Assembly (NCBI RefSeq): GCF_000647975.1
Contig: NZ_JFKE01000003.1
Span: 62,001 to 126,000, forward strand
DNA from: Actibacterium mucosum KCTC 23349
Lineage (GTDB): Bacteria > Pseudomonadota > Alphaproteobacteria > Rhodobacterales > Rhodobacteraceae
Direction: 5' to 3'
DNA length: 64,000 nt
Shown: in pieces, positions 25,307 to 34,948 of the stretch
How positions within the stretch are numbered: position 1 is the stretch's first letter
How the letters are laid out: every line of letters starts with the position of its first letter
The notes under the pieces: model-generated
The model's input: the letters and a program-made list of their open reading frames with translations, nothing else
The model's database searches: none
Told to the model about the DNA's origin: nothing
Translations under genes and position numbers: made by a program

Positions 25307-25714
25307 TTACGCCGCCGCTGCCTTTTCACGAATGCGGGCAACCATTGCGCGCAGACCGTTGGAGCGTTGGGATGACAGGTGTTCGTCAAGGCCCAGACGC
25401 GCCAGTTCGGTCGGTGCGTTGACAGCGGTGACTTCGGCCGGTGTCAGACCGTTATAGAGCGCTTGCAGCACCGCGATCAGGCCGCTGACGATCATCGCGT
25501 CGCTGGCGCCTTGGAAAGTGAACACGTCGCCGTCGATCCGGGTTTGCAGCCAGACCTGGCTGGCGCAGCCATCGACCTTGTTGGCGGGCACCTGCAAGGC
25601 CGGGTCCAGCACGTCCATGGCACGGCCCATGTCGATCACGTGGCGGTAACGCTCTTCCCAGTCGTCAAGGAAATCGAACGTATCCACAAGCTCTTCAAAC
25701 GCGTCGCTGGCCAT
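25307..25714 (-). CDS. sufE: SufE family cysteine desulfurase activator
   Basis: 135 residues from the ATG at 25714. FDFLDDWEERYRHVIDMGR and the sulfur-acceptor motif VDGCASQVWL (Cys near residue 51) are diagnostic. SufE takes persulfide sulfur from SufS and passes it to the SUF iron-sulfur scaffold. No suf operon adjoins. The open frame upstream of the start overlaps the next gene and is not real. Confidence 0.93.
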   Translation of the reverse strand: MASDAFEELVDTFDFLDDWEERYRHVIDMGRAMDVLDPALQVPANKVDGCASQVWLQTRIDGDVFTFQGASDAMIVSGLIAVLQALYNGLTPAEVTAVNAPTELARLGLDEHLSSQRSNGLRAMVARIREKAAAA

Positions 25715-25841
25715 ATCTGTCTCCGGGTTTATCGTGGATTGAGTTAGGGCTTTGTGGCGCAAAGGTCCAGCCCGTGCGAGCGGTGGGTTTTCAAGGCGTC
25801 TCAATTGGGCTAACTCAGAGTGAGCCACAAGAGGACGTGCA

Positions 25842-26300
25842 ATGAAAACACCGGTTCTGGCCCTGCTGACGGCGTGTCTTGTTTTGACGGGCTGCGCCCG
25901 CATTGGGCAATCGCGACTGAACCCGTTCAACTGGTTCGGACGCAGCACGTCCGAGGAGGTTGAGGTTGTCACCCCGACAACGATCCGTGGCCCCTTGGTT
26001 GCGCAGGTTACGTCGATGACCGTCGACAAGGCCCCCGGCGGAGCGATTGTGCAGGCCGTTGCGGTTCCCCCTGAGCAAGGTTACTGGCGGGCAGAACTGG
26101 TGATTGCGGATGATATCGACGTGGAAACCGGTACACTGGTGCTGTATTTCACGGCGTTTCCGTCGCCATTGAAAGAGCCAGCCGGCAGCGAGTTCTCACG
26201 CGAGTTAACCGCCGGTCTGTTTTTGTCAGACCAGACATTAGCAGGGGTTCGCACCATCGCGGTGCGGGGCGCATCCAACCAGCAGACCAGCCGCAGGTGA
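25842..26300 (+). CDS. predicted lipoprotein of unknown function
   Basis: 152 residues. A lipobox LTGC puts the lipidated Cys at residue 18. The mature protein has one region with alternating beta strands (TVDKAPGGAIVQAVAVPPEQGYWRAELV) and no recognisable domain. Transcribed away from sufE and convergent with rnd. It is probably anchored in the periplasm or outer membrane. Confidence 0.8.
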   Translation: MKTPVLALLTACLVLTGCARIGQSRLNPFNWFGRSTSEEVEVVTPTTIRGPLVAQVTSMTVDKAPGGAIVQAVAVPPEQGYWRAELVIADDIDVETGTLVLYFTAFPSPLKEPAGSEFSRELTAGLFLSDQTLAGVRTIAVRGASNQQTSRR

Positions 26301-26307
26301 TGTTGAC

Positions 26308-27459
26308 CTAAAGGCGGATGACCTCGACACGGCCCGCTTTGGCGGCGAGGCCCAGTTCGCCTTCGCAAAGCCGCAACGCGTCATCGCCAAAGACCTCGGC
26401 GCGCCAACCGTTGAGCGCTCGTACATCCCGCAGCCCGGCCGCGATTCTGTCCAGTTCGGCCGCCGTCGCGATGAGTTTCTGCGCCACTCCTGCGGATTCT
26501 GATTTTGCTTTCAGCAACACCCGCAAAAGGTCCGCCAGCGCCGGATCGACTTGCATCTTTTGACCGGTGGATTCGACCTTTGGGTAGTCTTCCGGTTTGA
26601 TTTCACCGGCTGTTTTCACAGCGCTTAGAATGCCGTCGGCGATCGCCCCTTTGCGCGCCTCGCGCAGCAACAGGCGCGAGCGGCCCAAATCGCCGGGGTT
26701 CTTGGGCTTGGTCGAAGCCAGTTCCAGCAGCGCGTCGTCTTTGAACACACGGCTGCGCGGTACATTGTTGGACTGTGCATAGCCTTCGCGGAATCGTGCC
26801 AGTTCGCGCACATGGGCCATGAACTTTCCCGAGTTCGTGCGGGTTTTGACCCGACGCCACGCCTCGTCCGGGCGCACGATATAGGTCTCTGAGTCGGTCA
26901 ACGCGGACAGCTCTTCCACTAGCCACTTGCTGCGGCCGTTTTCTTCAAGCTTTTCCGCAAGGAACTCATAAATGACCCGCAAATGGGTGACATCGGCCAG
27001 GGCATAATTCTTTTGTGCATCAGACAGCGGACGGCGCGACCAGTCGGTGAAACGCGAGGTCTTGTCCAGCTGCGCTTTGGCAATCTTGCGTACAAGGGTC
27101 TCGTACCCCACCTGCTCGCCAAATCCGCACACCATTGCGGCGACCTGTGTGTCAAACAGAGGTTCAGGAAAAACCTTGCCTTCGACAAAGAATATTTCAA
27201 GGTCTTGCCGCGCGGCATGAAAGACCTTGACCACGGACGTGTCGCGGAAGAGCTCGTAGAGCGGTTCCATGCTGAGCCCATCCGCCAGCGGGTCCATCAG
27301 AACCGCCTCGCCATCTCCTGCGATTGCCAATTGCACGAGGCAGAGCTTGGCGTAGTACGTGCGTTCACGCAGGAACTCGGTATCGATCGTAACGTAGGGG
27401 CCTTTGCGTGCCTCGGCACAGAAATCTGCCAAAGCTTCGGTCGTGGTCAAAGTTCGCAT
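26308..27459 (-). CDS. rnd: ribonuclease D
   Basis: 383 residues. The DEDD exonuclease motif I is YVTIDTEFLRE, motif II lies at VFHAARQDLEIF, and motif III at YALADVTHLRVIYEFL. The HRDC domain follows near residue 215. RNase D trims 3' ends of tRNA precursors. ATG at 27459. Length matches the family. Confidence 0.95.
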   Translation of the reverse strand: MRTLTTTEALADFCAEARKGPYVTIDTEFLRERTYYAKLCLVQLAIAGDGEAVLMDPLADGLSMEPLYELFRDTSVVKVFHAARQDLEIFFVEGKVFPEPLFDTQVAAMVCGFGEQVGYETLVRKIAKAQLDKTSRFTDWSRRPLSDAQKNYALADVTHLRVIYEFLAEKLEENGRSKWLVEELSALTDSETYIVRPDEAWRRVKTRTNSGKFMAHVRELARFREGYAQSNNVPRSRVFKDDALLELASTKPKNPGDLGRSRLLLREARKGAIADGILSAVKTAGEIKPEDYPKVESTGQKMQVDPALADLLRVLLKAKSESAGVAQKLIATAAELDRIAAGLRDVRALNGWRAEVFGDDALRLCEGELGLAAKAGRVEVIRL

Positions 27460-27536
27460 TCAACACCCCTAGCATCCCCATGCTTCGCTGCAAGGGGTAT
27501 TCAAGTGTTAAAAAACTTTCACAGAAATGAAAAGGC

Positions 27537-28130
27537 TTAGCTGATCTCAACCAGTGCGCGATTTCCGATCACATATTGTCGCAGAACGGCTGGGTAGAGC
27601 TTGTGCTCCATCGGCAATACGCGCGCGGCCAGAGTTTCAGGTGTGTCATCGGCCAAAATGGGCACACGGGCCTGACCAAGGATCGGGCCATCATCCAATT
27701 CCGCCGTCACCTCGTGCACGGTACAGCCATGTTCGGCGTCTCCGGCCTCAAGCGCGCGGGCATGGGTATGCAGGCCTTTGTACTTGGGCAACAGCGAAGG
27801 GTGGATATTCAGCATCTTTCCGGCCCAGCTGTCTATGAATTCAGGGGTCAGAATGCGCATGAAACCTGCAAGGCACAGGATATCGGGGCGCGCTTCGGTC
27901 AAGATTTTCTGTAGTTCAGCTTCGAAGGCCGCGCGGTCGCCTTTGAACGGGCGGTGGTCTACTGACGCAGTGGCAATACCCATGTCGGCCGCCTTGGCCA
28001 ACCCACCGGCTTGCGGATCGTTCGAGGCCACCAACACCGGGCGCGCCGGGTGATCGCCGGTCATCGACCGGGCCAGCGCCACCATGTTCGAGCCGCCACC
28101 CGAAATCAGGATCGCAACGCGCTTGGTCAC
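27537..28130 (-). CDS. purN: phosphoribosylglycinamide formyltransferase
   Basis: 197 residues. [15 protein letters not shown] opens the fold; the catalytic region [22 protein letters not shown] and [13 protein letters not shown] are intact. It uses 10-formyl-THF to formylate GAR in purine synthesis. Start is a GTG at 28130 overlapping the purM stop, so purMN is a coupled pair. Confidence 0.96.
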   Translation of the reverse strand: MTKRVAILISGGGSNMVALARSMTGDHPARPVLVASNDPQAGGLAKAADMGIATASVDHRPFKGDRAAFEAELQKILTEARPDILCLAGFMRILTPEFIDSWAGKMLNIHPSLLPKYKGLHTHARALEAGDAEHGCTVHEVTAELDDGPILGQARVPILADDTPETLAARVLPMEHKLYPAVLRQYVIGNRALVEIS

Positions 28131-29176
28131 TTGAGCGTGCCCCGATACGTGACGCCTTCGCCTTCGACTAATTCACCCAGGATGCAAATGCGCTCGCCCT
28201 CTGCCTCCAGAAGTTCCCCTGCTTCCTGAGCAACCTCGCGCGGCACGATCACAACCATGCCGATCCCGGCGTTGAACGTCTTCAGCAGTTCGGTTTCGCT
28301 CAACCCGCCTTCTCGTACCAACCAGTCAAACACCGGCGGCAGCGGCCAGGCGGCCAGGTCAACCACCGCGCCCACGCCCTCGGGCAACACGCGCGGCAGG
28401 TTCTCGGTCAGACCACCGCCCGTGATATGGGCCAGTGCCTTTGCATGTCCCGCGCGCACCGAGGCCAGCGCCGGTTTGACATAAAGCCGTGTGGGCGTCA
28501 GCAAGGCGTCGCCAAGCGTGCCGTCGCCCCAGGGGCAGGCATCTTCCCAGGCCAGACCGGAATGTTCGACGATCCGGCGCACAAGGCTGTAGCCGTTCGA
28601 ATGCACCCCGTCCGAGGCCAAACCGATCATGACATCGCCCGCCTGCACGTCGCGCGGCAGGTCCGCGCCGCGGTTCATCGCGCCGACCGAGAAGCCGGCC
28701 AAATCGAAATCGCCATCTTGGTACATGCCAGGCATCTCGGCGGTTTCGCCACCGATCAGCGCACAGCCCGAACGCTGGCACCCCTCGGCAATGCCTTCGA
28801 CAACCTTGGCGGCCTCGTCGACCGACAGCTTTCCCGTGGCGAAATAGTCGAGAAAAAAAAGCGGCTCTGCCCCCTGGCAGACCAGATCGTTCACGCACAT
28901 TGCGACCAGATCGATGCCCACGCCGCCCAGAACGCCTGTGTCGATGGCAATGCGCAGCTTGGTGCCGACGCCATCGGTGGCCCCCACAAGGATCGGGTCG
29001 TCGTATCCCGCGGCCTTTAGATCGAACAACGCGCCAAACCCGCCCAGACCCGCCATCACGCCCGGACGGTTGGTGGCGGCGGCGGCGGGTTTTATCCGGT
29101 CAACCAGCGCGTTTCCCGCATCGATATCCACGCCAGCTTCGGCATAGGTCAGCCCGTTTTTTCCAGAATTCGTCAT
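28127..29176 (-). CDS. purM: phosphoribosylformylglycinamidine cyclo-ligase
   Basis: 349 residues. [24 protein letters not shown] and [11 protein letters not shown] are the AIR-synthetase family motifs. It closes the imidazole ring with ATP in purine synthesis. ATG at 29176 with no gene directly upstream on its strand for 100 bp, so the promoter should lie there. Confidence 0.97.
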   Translation of the reverse strand: MTNSGKNGLTYAEAGVDIDAGNALVDRIKPAAAATNRPGVMAGLGGFGALFDLKAAGYDDPILVGATDGVGTKLRIAIDTGVLGGVGIDLVAMCVNDLVCQGAEPLFFLDYFATGKLSVDEAAKVVEGIAEGCQRSGCALIGGETAEMPGMYQDGDFDLAGFSVGAMNRGADLPRDVQAGDVMIGLASDGVHSNGYSLVRRIVEHSGLAWEDACPWGDGTLGDALLTPTRLYVKPALASVRAGHAKALAHITGGGLTENLPRVLPEGVGAVVDLAAWPLPPVFDWLVREGGLSETELLKTFNAGIGMVVIVPREVAQEAGELLEAEGERICILGELVEGEGVTYRGTLK

Positions 29177-29233
29177 CGCCTGTCGCCCCGATAGCCCGCA
29201 ATTGGCGGTGACTTATCGCAAGGCGGGCCGGAT

Positions 29234-29259
29234 GGAAAGCGGCGATCCCGCCGCTTTCC
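29234..29259 (-). terminator. hairpin downstream of the metallo-hydrolase gene
   Basis: A perfect 10-bp stem, GGAAAGCGGC (29234-29243) and GCCGCTTTCC (29250-29259), with a 6-base loop. It lies 16 bp past the stop of the minus-strand gene ending at 29276 and upstream of purM. No T-run follows, so it may act as a terminator without one, or as an mRNA end stabiliser. Confidence 0.5.
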
Positions 29260-29275
29260 GATGATTCAGCGGCCC

Positions 29276-30241
29276 TTACAGCACGTAGCGCCACGGCATT
29301 GGGTCAAACCGATAGGCCGAACCCATTTTGCCAACATATCCGAAACCCGGGAAGTCAAGGTGCATGCCAGCGACCGGTACGTTGTCAGTCACAACCATGT
29401 CCAGCACCTTCAGACGCGTCGCGCGGGCCTGCTCGGCGTCGGTGTCAAAGGCGATGGTCCAATCGGGATTGTCAAACTGCAGGGCGGTCGCATGAACGAT
29501 GTCGCCCCAGATCAACAGTTCTTCACCTTCGGACCGCAGATGAAGGCCAATGTGGCCCGGAGTGTGGCCGGGCAGGTCCACAATCTCGATCCCTGGCACG
29601 ATCTCGGCGCCGGTTTTGGCCAGCGTAAGCTTTTCGGCGTAAGGCGTGGTCTGGAACCGCGCGATATCGAAGAAACCTTTGAAGTTGTCAGGTACCGACG
29701 CGCGAATTTCGTCGTTGTACCAAAAATCCCACTCGCTCGCGGTGCTGACCAGTTCAGCATTGGCAAATCGTGCGGTGCCGTCTTTGGCGGCCAGACCACC
29801 GATATGGTCCAGATGCAGGTGAGTTGCGATCACCATGTCGACCTGATCGGCAGAGTAACCGGCCGCGGCCAGCGCGCCGTGGTAGCCGCCAAGGGTTGGG
29901 CCCATGGCATCGTTGGTGCCACAGTCAACAGCGATCAACTTGTCACCGGTGTTGATCAGGTAACCGGTCACGGGGATCAGGGTGCCGTTGGGTTCAGGCT
30001 TGCGATGCTGGCGCGCCAGGGCTGCAGCTGCTTTGGCTTCATCATAGCCGTTGATAAGTTCGGGCCCAATTGGCAGGTGGCCATCCAGCAGCGCGGTAAT
30101 CTCGAACTTGCCTACTTTCTGACGGTAGATGCCGTTCACCTGTGCCTCTGCTTTGTCTGCTGCTGCAAAAGTGGGTTTGGCGAGGCCTGCCAGCGGCAGC
30201 GCAGCGCTGGCGGCGAAGAATGTGCGACGATTGAGGGTCAT
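29276..30241 (-). CDS. exported MBL-fold metallo-hydrolase
   Basis: 321 residues from the ATG at 30241. The N-terminus is a twin-arginine signal (LNRRTFFAASAALPLAGLA). The zinc motif ATHLHLDHIGG and the later PGHTPGHIGLHL give the dinuclear metallo-beta-lactamase site. Overall layout resembles the methyl-parathion-hydrolase/AHL-lactonase group, so a lactone or ester is a plausible substrate. It is divergent from the LysR gene at 30357, which probably controls it. Confidence 0.88.
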   Translation of the reverse strand: MTLNRRTFFAASAALPLAGLAKPTFAAADKAEAQVNGIYRQKVGKFEITALLDGHLPIGPELINGYDEAKAAAALARQHRKPEPNGTLIPVTGYLINTGDKLIAVDCGTNDAMGPTLGGYHGALAAAGYSADQVDMVIATHLHLDHIGGLAAKDGTARFANAELVSTASEWDFWYNDEIRASVPDNFKGFFDIARFQTTPYAEKLTLAKTGAEIVPGIEIVDLPGHTPGHIGLHLRSEGEELLIWGDIVHATALQFDNPDWTIAFDTDAEQARATRLKVLDMVVTDNVPVAGMHLDFPGFGYVGKMGSAYRFDPMPWRYVL

Positions 30242-30325
30242 GTGGAAACTCCAAAAATTACACGCCTTAAAACCGGCGTGGTCATGTATATATTTAGCTT
30301 CAGGCGCATCGGCAGTGGGCTGCTG

Positions 30326-30342
30326 CTTATCTTGGGTATAAG
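30326..30342. promoter_or_regulatory. LysR-type binding box
   Basis: CTTAT-N7-ATAAG, a perfect 5-bp dyad with the T-N11-A core of LysR operators. It lies 15 bp before the LysR start codon, in the intergenic region shared with the divergent metallo-hydrolase. Confidence 0.5.
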
Positions 30343-30356
30343 AAAGGCTTATCGCC

Positions 30357-31289
30357 ATGGATCACCTGACAACCTTCGAGAGCTTTCTTGGTGTCCTGAA
30401 ACACGGCTCTTTCGCCGCTTGGGCCCGCGAAAAGGGGATCAGCCAGCCAGCCGTAAGCCAGCAGATCGCGGCGTTGGAAGCGCATTACGGCAAGACACTG
30501 ATCAATCGCAGCCGTGGTGGTGCCTCGGCAACGCGGGCGGGCGAAATTTTGGCCCACCACGCTCGCAGTGTTTTGGGCCAGCACAAGATGCTGTCGGACG
30601 AACTGACCGCTCTTGAAAATGAAACCGCTGGGGAGTTCCGCCTGTCGGTGAGCCAGTTTATGGCGCAATCCGAAGTTGGCCACGACATTCAGTCATTGTG
30701 CTCGGAACACCCCGAACTCGACCTGATCCTGCGGGTTGAAGACCGGGTCGTGGATGTGGTCGGCGAAGGCTATGACATGGCGCTGCGCATAGGTGCGCCG
30801 GGCAATACAAGTGGCGTGATGCGCAAAATCGCCGAAATCGAGTCGCACCTGGTCGCTGCTCCCAGCTTTCTGGACAAATACGGCCGACCCGAATGTCCCG
30901 AAGGATTGAAACCACTTCCGTTTATTCGCTATCGCGAGGTGCATGGACAAAACATCGTTCCCTTGAAACGAGGTGATGAGGTTTTGAATGTGTCTATGCG
31001 CGAGGGCATGGTTGTGGACAGTCCACCCCTTTACCAATCTGCAGCCCTGCGTGGCTTTGGCGTGGCGCGTATGCCTGCGAACGCCTGTAACGAGGCTGTT
31101 GCTGCCGGGCAGTTAGAGCGCTTGCTACCGGCGTATTCGTTGCCGCCGAAACCGGTATTTGTCGTTTATCCGCATCGCGATGCGCTGAACGCAACAGGAC
31201 GCCTGTTGATTGAAACGATTTGCAGGTCGTTGGAACAGGTGGACCACGTCACGCTGATGCCGGATTTCAGACCTTCGAAAGCTGCTTGA
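30357..31289 (+). CDS. LysR family transcriptional regulator
   Basis: 310 residues. The N-terminal winged helix-turn-helix reads FLGVLKHGSFAAWAREKGIS followed by QPAVSQQIAALEAHYG. The C-terminal part is the periplasmic-binding-like effector domain. Divergent from the exported hydrolase with a dyad in between, the classic LysR layout. Effector unknown. Confidence 0.93.
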   Translation: MDHLTTFESFLGVLKHGSFAAWAREKGISQPAVSQQIAALEAHYGKTLINRSRGGASATRAGEILAHHARSVLGQHKMLSDELTALENETAGEFRLSVSQFMAQSEVGHDIQSLCSEHPELDLILRVEDRVVDVVGEGYDMALRIGAPGNTSGVMRKIAEIESHLVAAPSFLDKYGRPECPEGLKPLPFIRYREVHGQNIVPLKRGDEVLNVSMREGMVVDSPPLYQSAALRGFGVARMPANACNEAVAAGQLERLLPAYSLPPKPVFVVYPHRDALNATGRLLIETICRSLEQVDHVTLMPDFRPSKAA

Positions 31290-31325
31290 CGCGGCCCGTC
31301 TGTCTGGTAGGCACATAGGAATGGC

Positions 31326-31402
31326 GGGCCTGTAGCTCAATTGGTTAGAGCAGAGCGCTCATAACGCTTTGGTTGCGGGTTCAAGTCCTGCCGGGCCTAC
31401 CA
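31326..31402 (+). tRNA. tRNA with CAU anticodon (probably Ile2, possibly elongator Met)
   Basis: The cloverleaf is complete: acceptor GGGCCTG/CGGGCCT, anticodon loop CTCATAA, T loop TTCAAGT, CCA encoded at 31400-31402. The first pair is G-U, unlike the initiator's C-A mismatch. The variable loop and anticodon-stem pattern resemble the lysidine-modified tRNA-Ile2; the anticodon alone would read as Met. Confidence 0.9.
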
Positions 31403-31413
31403 TCTCCCACACG

Positions 31414-32724
31414 TCATCGCGCGATAACAAACTCTGCGCACAGCCCGCCCAGATCGTTGCTGTCTTTCAAACGCAACGCACCACCATGTTGGCGCGCGAT
31501 GTCGGCAGCAATGGCCAGACCCAGCCCGACCCCGCCCCCGGCGTTTTGGTTGCGCGCCTCGTCAAGGCGCATGAATGGCTGCATCGCACGTTCGCGCGCA
31601 GCTGGCGGAATGCCTGGACCGTCGTCTTCTACCACAAATTTCAGAGACTTGCTGGTTGCGACAACGCTGAGCCGCGCGCGAGATCCGTAGTTGAGTGCGT
31701 TGTTCACGAGGTTCTGCACGGAACGGGTAACCGCCAACGGACGCATTCCTACCGGCCCCGAAGACGCAATTGGCCCTAGTTCCAGCACATCGCCATTGCG
31801 CTCGCATATCCGCGCCACAAGCGCGTCGGGGGTGATCAGTTCGGATTTTTCAACCGCATCTGACCGGGCGAAGTCAAGGAATGCATCCAACATCCTTTCC
31901 ATATCTTCGATATCGGCGGCCATGTCCTTCTGATCCGGCCCCTCTGGCATCAGGGACAATGCAAGTTTGAGGCGGGTCAATGGTGTGCGCAGGTCATGTG
32001 ACACGCCAGACAGCATCAGGGTGCGCTGCTCGATCTGCCTTTCGATCCGTGCGCGCATATCCAGAAAGGCAGATCCGGCCAGACGCACTTCGACAGCCCC
32101 CGAAGGCCGGTACGAGACATGCTGCCCTTTGCCGAAAGCTTCGGCCGCCCGCGACAGGCGGCGGATGGGGCGCAACTGGTTTCGCAGGAAGAAAAACGCG
32201 ATCAGTGTCATGACCAAGCCGGTGAAAATCATCAACACGAGCAATTGATGGGGATTGGACGCGGAAAAGCGCCGTCTTTGAACCTCGACCAATAAATCAC
32301 CCTTGCCGGTGCCAACATACATCCGCACGCGTCGGGAATCGGATTTGAGGTCAACAACCAGCAATGCCGGCAAAACATTGTGGAGTTCGGCGACGAGAGT
32401 GATGCCCGAAAAGTCAAAAACCCCGCGCTGATCCGTGATCGGACGTTGAGCAGTGGGACCCGCTGTCAGTTCAAGCGCTTCGGCGAATTCAGCTGTTTCC
32501 GCCAGCCCGGTCTGCAAGTCTGGGGACTGGCCAACTTTGTCCAGAAAAAACTGAACTTCGATCGCGACATTCCGTGTCATCTGACGCGTCACGCCTTCGA
32601 AGTGACGTTGAATGAACACAACAGACACCACCAATTGCAAGATCACAATCGGCAGGATCAGGATCAGTGCCGCACGGCCATAAAGCCCCCGTGGCAATCG
32701 CAGTTTGCTCAGAACGCCTTTCAT
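31414..32724 (-). CDS. sensor histidine kinase, EnvZ-like
   Basis: 436 residues. Two membrane helices (about residues 17-37 and 165-185) flank a periplasmic sensor of about 125 residues. Then come HAMP, the dimerisation motif LSGVSHDLRTPLTRLKL with the phospho-His, and the HATPase boxes NLVNNALNYG, EDDGPGIP and GGGVGLGLAI. All catalytic motifs are intact. No response regulator lies beside it in the window, so it is an orphan here. Its stop is 12 bp from the tRNA CCA end on the other strand. Confidence 0.92.
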   Translation of the reverse strand: MKGVLSKLRLPRGLYGRAALILILPIVILQLVVSVVFIQRHFEGVTRQMTRNVAIEVQFFLDKVGQSPDLQTGLAETAEFAEALELTAGPTAQRPITDQRGVFDFSGITLVAELHNVLPALLVVDLKSDSRRVRMYVGTGKGDLLVEVQRRRFSASNPHQLLVLMIFTGLVMTLIAFFFLRNQLRPIRRLSRAAEAFGKGQHVSYRPSGAVEVRLAGSAFLDMRARIERQIEQRTLMLSGVSHDLRTPLTRLKLALSLMPEGPDQKDMAADIEDMERMLDAFLDFARSDAVEKSELITPDALVARICERNGDVLELGPIASSGPVGMRPLAVTRSVQNLVNNALNYGSRARLSVVATSKSLKFVVEDDGPGIPPAARERAMQPFMRLDEARNQNAGGGVGLGLAIAADIARQHGGALRLKDSNDLGGLCAEFVIAR

Positions 32725-32766
32725 GGCTAGACCCTAGTAGTGCCAAGAACAGGTGGAAAGCCCTCA

Positions 32767-33657
32767 ATGTCTTCTACACAGCGCCCTTTGAAGGCCACAA
32801 CGCCTGAACCCGGTATCCGCCAGGTCCTGGCGCCAAATGGCTCGCCGATGACGTATCACGGCACCAACAGCTATATCCTGGGCGAAGGGCGTGTGGCGAT
32901 CATCGACCCAGGCCCCAACGACCCCGCGCATCTGCAGGCCTTGCTGGATGCGCTGCAACCAGGCGAAGTGGTCAGCCATATCCTGGTCACCCACAGCCAT
33001 GTCGACCATTCTGCCGGTGTCACCAACCTGGCCCAGGCAACCGGCGCGCCTGTCTATGCATTTGGCGACACGCAAGCTGGCAGCAAGCCGGTTCTGGCCG
33101 ACATTGGGGGCGGTGAAGGTTTGGACCATACTTTCGCACCGGACGAGATTGTGCCTGATGGCGGTTGGATCGAGGGCGAAGACTGGCGCGTGCAGGCCCT
33201 CTGGACACCGGGGCACCTGGGCAATCACCTGTGTTTCGCGTGGGGCAACGTGGTGTTTTCAGGTGATCATGTGATGGATTGGGCCACATCGATGGTTTCG
33301 CCTCCCGACGGCAATCTGAACGACTTCATGGCGTCGTTGCAGAAACTGATGGGGCGGCGTGACAGGGTGTTTTACCCCGGACACGGCAACCCCGTCATCG
33401 ATCCAGAGGCGCGGGTTCGAAACCTGTTTGACCATCGCAAAGGGCGCGAGGCCCAGATACTGGACGCTTTGCAAGACGGCCCCGCCGATGCAGCCACCCT
33501 GACGCGTCGCATTTACACAGATGTCGACGCCTACTTGCTGCCTGCTGCTCAACGCAACGTGATCGCACATCTTTTGGCTCTGGTTGAGGGTGGCCGGGTC
33601 GTCAGCCAAGGCCCGGTTTCGGCCAGCGCGGTGTTCGCGCTGACCGAGGGAGGCTGA
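32767..33657 (+). CDS. MBL-fold metallo-hydrolase, LACTB2-like
   Basis: 296 residues from the ATG at 32767. TYHGTNSYILGEGRVAIIDPG starts the fold, THSHVDHSAG is the zinc motif and PGHGNPVIDPEARV ends it; a winged-helix-like tail of about 70 residues follows, as in LACTB2 proteins. These act on RNA or thioesters. Cytoplasmic. Divergent from the histidine kinase by 42 bp and convergent with the ene-reductase. Confidence 0.87.
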   Translation: MSSTQRPLKATTPEPGIRQVLAPNGSPMTYHGTNSYILGEGRVAIIDPGPNDPAHLQALLDALQPGEVVSHILVTHSHVDHSAGVTNLAQATGAPVYAFGDTQAGSKPVLADIGGGEGLDHTFAPDEIVPDGGWIEGEDWRVQALWTPGHLGNHLCFAWGNVVFSGDHVMDWATSMVSPPDGNLNDFMASLQKLMGRRDRVFYPGHGNPVIDPEARVRNLFDHRKGREAQILDALQDGPADAATLTRRIYTDVDAYLLPAAQRNVIAHLLALVEGGRVVSQGPVSASAVFALTEGG

Positions 33658-34755
33658 TTACTCGGCCGGTTCCAGCGTCAGCGCCGGATAATCGGAATAC
33701 CCTTCGGCATCCGGGGTATACAGCAGGTCGTCATTGGCCGTGGCCAACGGATGATCACCTTGCATCCGCGCTACCAAATCGGGGTTGGCCACATAGGCAT
33801 ACCCGAAAGACACCGCGTCGCCCGCGCCGGCTGCAAGCGAAGCGTTGGCGCGATCCTTGTCATACTGGCCATTCAGGATCAGCGTTCCGTTATAGGCCTT
33901 GCGGATATCGGCAACCACGGGATCCTGATCCGAAGACATCATGTGTTCAATGTTCTTCGGCACTTCGAGGATGTGCAGGTAAGCCAGTTCAAAGGCGTTC
34001 AGCTTTTCGGCGGCTACAGCGAAGGTTTCTGCCGGGCGACTGTCGCGAATGCCAAAAGGGCTGGCAGTGGGCGAGAAACGCACACCCGTACGGTCCGCAC
34101 CAATGGCGTTCGACACGGCCTCGACCACTTCGATCAGGAACCGCGCGCGATTTTCAGGAGAGCCGCCGTATTCGTCGGTTCGTTCATTCGTGCCATCACG
34201 CAGGAAGCTGTCCAGCAGGAAGTTGTTTGCCGCGTGAATTTCGACCCCGTCCAGACCTGCCTCAACCGCGTTCTTGGCGGCTTGCGCAAAGTCCTGAACG
34301 ATCTCGGAGATCTCATCCTTGGTCAGTGGTCGCGGTGTTGGGAACTCTACCGGAACGCCATCAGGGCCCGGAATAGCGCCCTCTGCTGCAATCGGCGAAG
34401 CCGAAACCGGTGCGTCCTGTCCGGTGTAAACCGGCAGCGCGGCGCGCCCCATGTGCCAGATTTGCACGAAAATCCGGCCACCCTGTTCGTGAACCGCATC
34501 GGCCACCTGTTTCCATCCGGCAACCTGTTCGTCCGAGAAGATACCCGGCGCTCCTGGCCACCCTTTGCCTGCCTGATTGATGGCGGTGGCTTCAGCGATG
34601 ATCAACCCGGCTGTCGCGCGCTGCGCGTAGTAACGTGCGTTGATCTCTCCGGGAACCCCCTCGGCTCCGGTACGGCCACGCGTCAGCGGAGCCATGAAAA
34701 CACGGTTCTTCAAGTCATACCGACCCACGCGGATCGGCGAAAAGATGTCAGTCAT
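33658..34755 (-). CDS. alkene reductase, Old Yellow Enzyme family (NemA-like)
   Basis: 365 residues. The FMN barrel opens with FSPIRVGRYDLKNRVFMAPLTRGR; the active-site His-Asn pair is in EIHAANNFLLDSFL; NERTDEYGGSPENRARF is the family signature. NADPH-dependent reduction of activated alkenes, nitro compounds or N-ethylmaleimide. The usual HGAN reads HAAN here, which keeps His and Asn. ATG at 34755. Confidence 0.92.
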   Translation of the reverse strand: MTDIFSPIRVGRYDLKNRVFMAPLTRGRTGAEGVPGEINARYYAQRATAGLIIAEATAINQAGKGWPGAPGIFSDEQVAGWKQVADAVHEQGGRIFVQIWHMGRAALPVYTGQDAPVSASPIAAEGAIPGPDGVPVEFPTPRPLTKDEISEIVQDFAQAAKNAVEAGLDGVEIHAANNFLLDSFLRDGTNERTDEYGGSPENRARFLIEVVEAVSNAIGADRTGVRFSPTASPFGIRDSRPAETFAVAAEKLNAFELAYLHILEVPKNIEHMMSSDQDPVVADIRKAYNGTLILNGQYDKDRANASLAAGAGDAVSFGYAYVANPDLVARMQGDHPLATANDDLLYTPDAEGYSDYPALTLEPAE

Positions 34756-34948
34756 ATCTTATCCTCTTGATCAGACGCATGCGAAAATGCACCCGTCTGA
34801 CGCAGAGTTGGGGTGCCGCTCAATAATATTCATCACTGGACATTTAAGTAATTTTTTGGTATGACAGTGGGGCGATACAAAAAAAGCGAAAAAATCGCTG
34901 CCTCCCACTGGACGCCGCCAAACGCTGTTGCTATATCGCCCGTCAAGT

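Noticed and set aside
25307-26029. 240-residue version of SufE starting near 26029
   Set aside because: The extra N-terminus is antisense to the lipoprotein gene and is not SufE-like; the ATG at 25714 gives the normal length.
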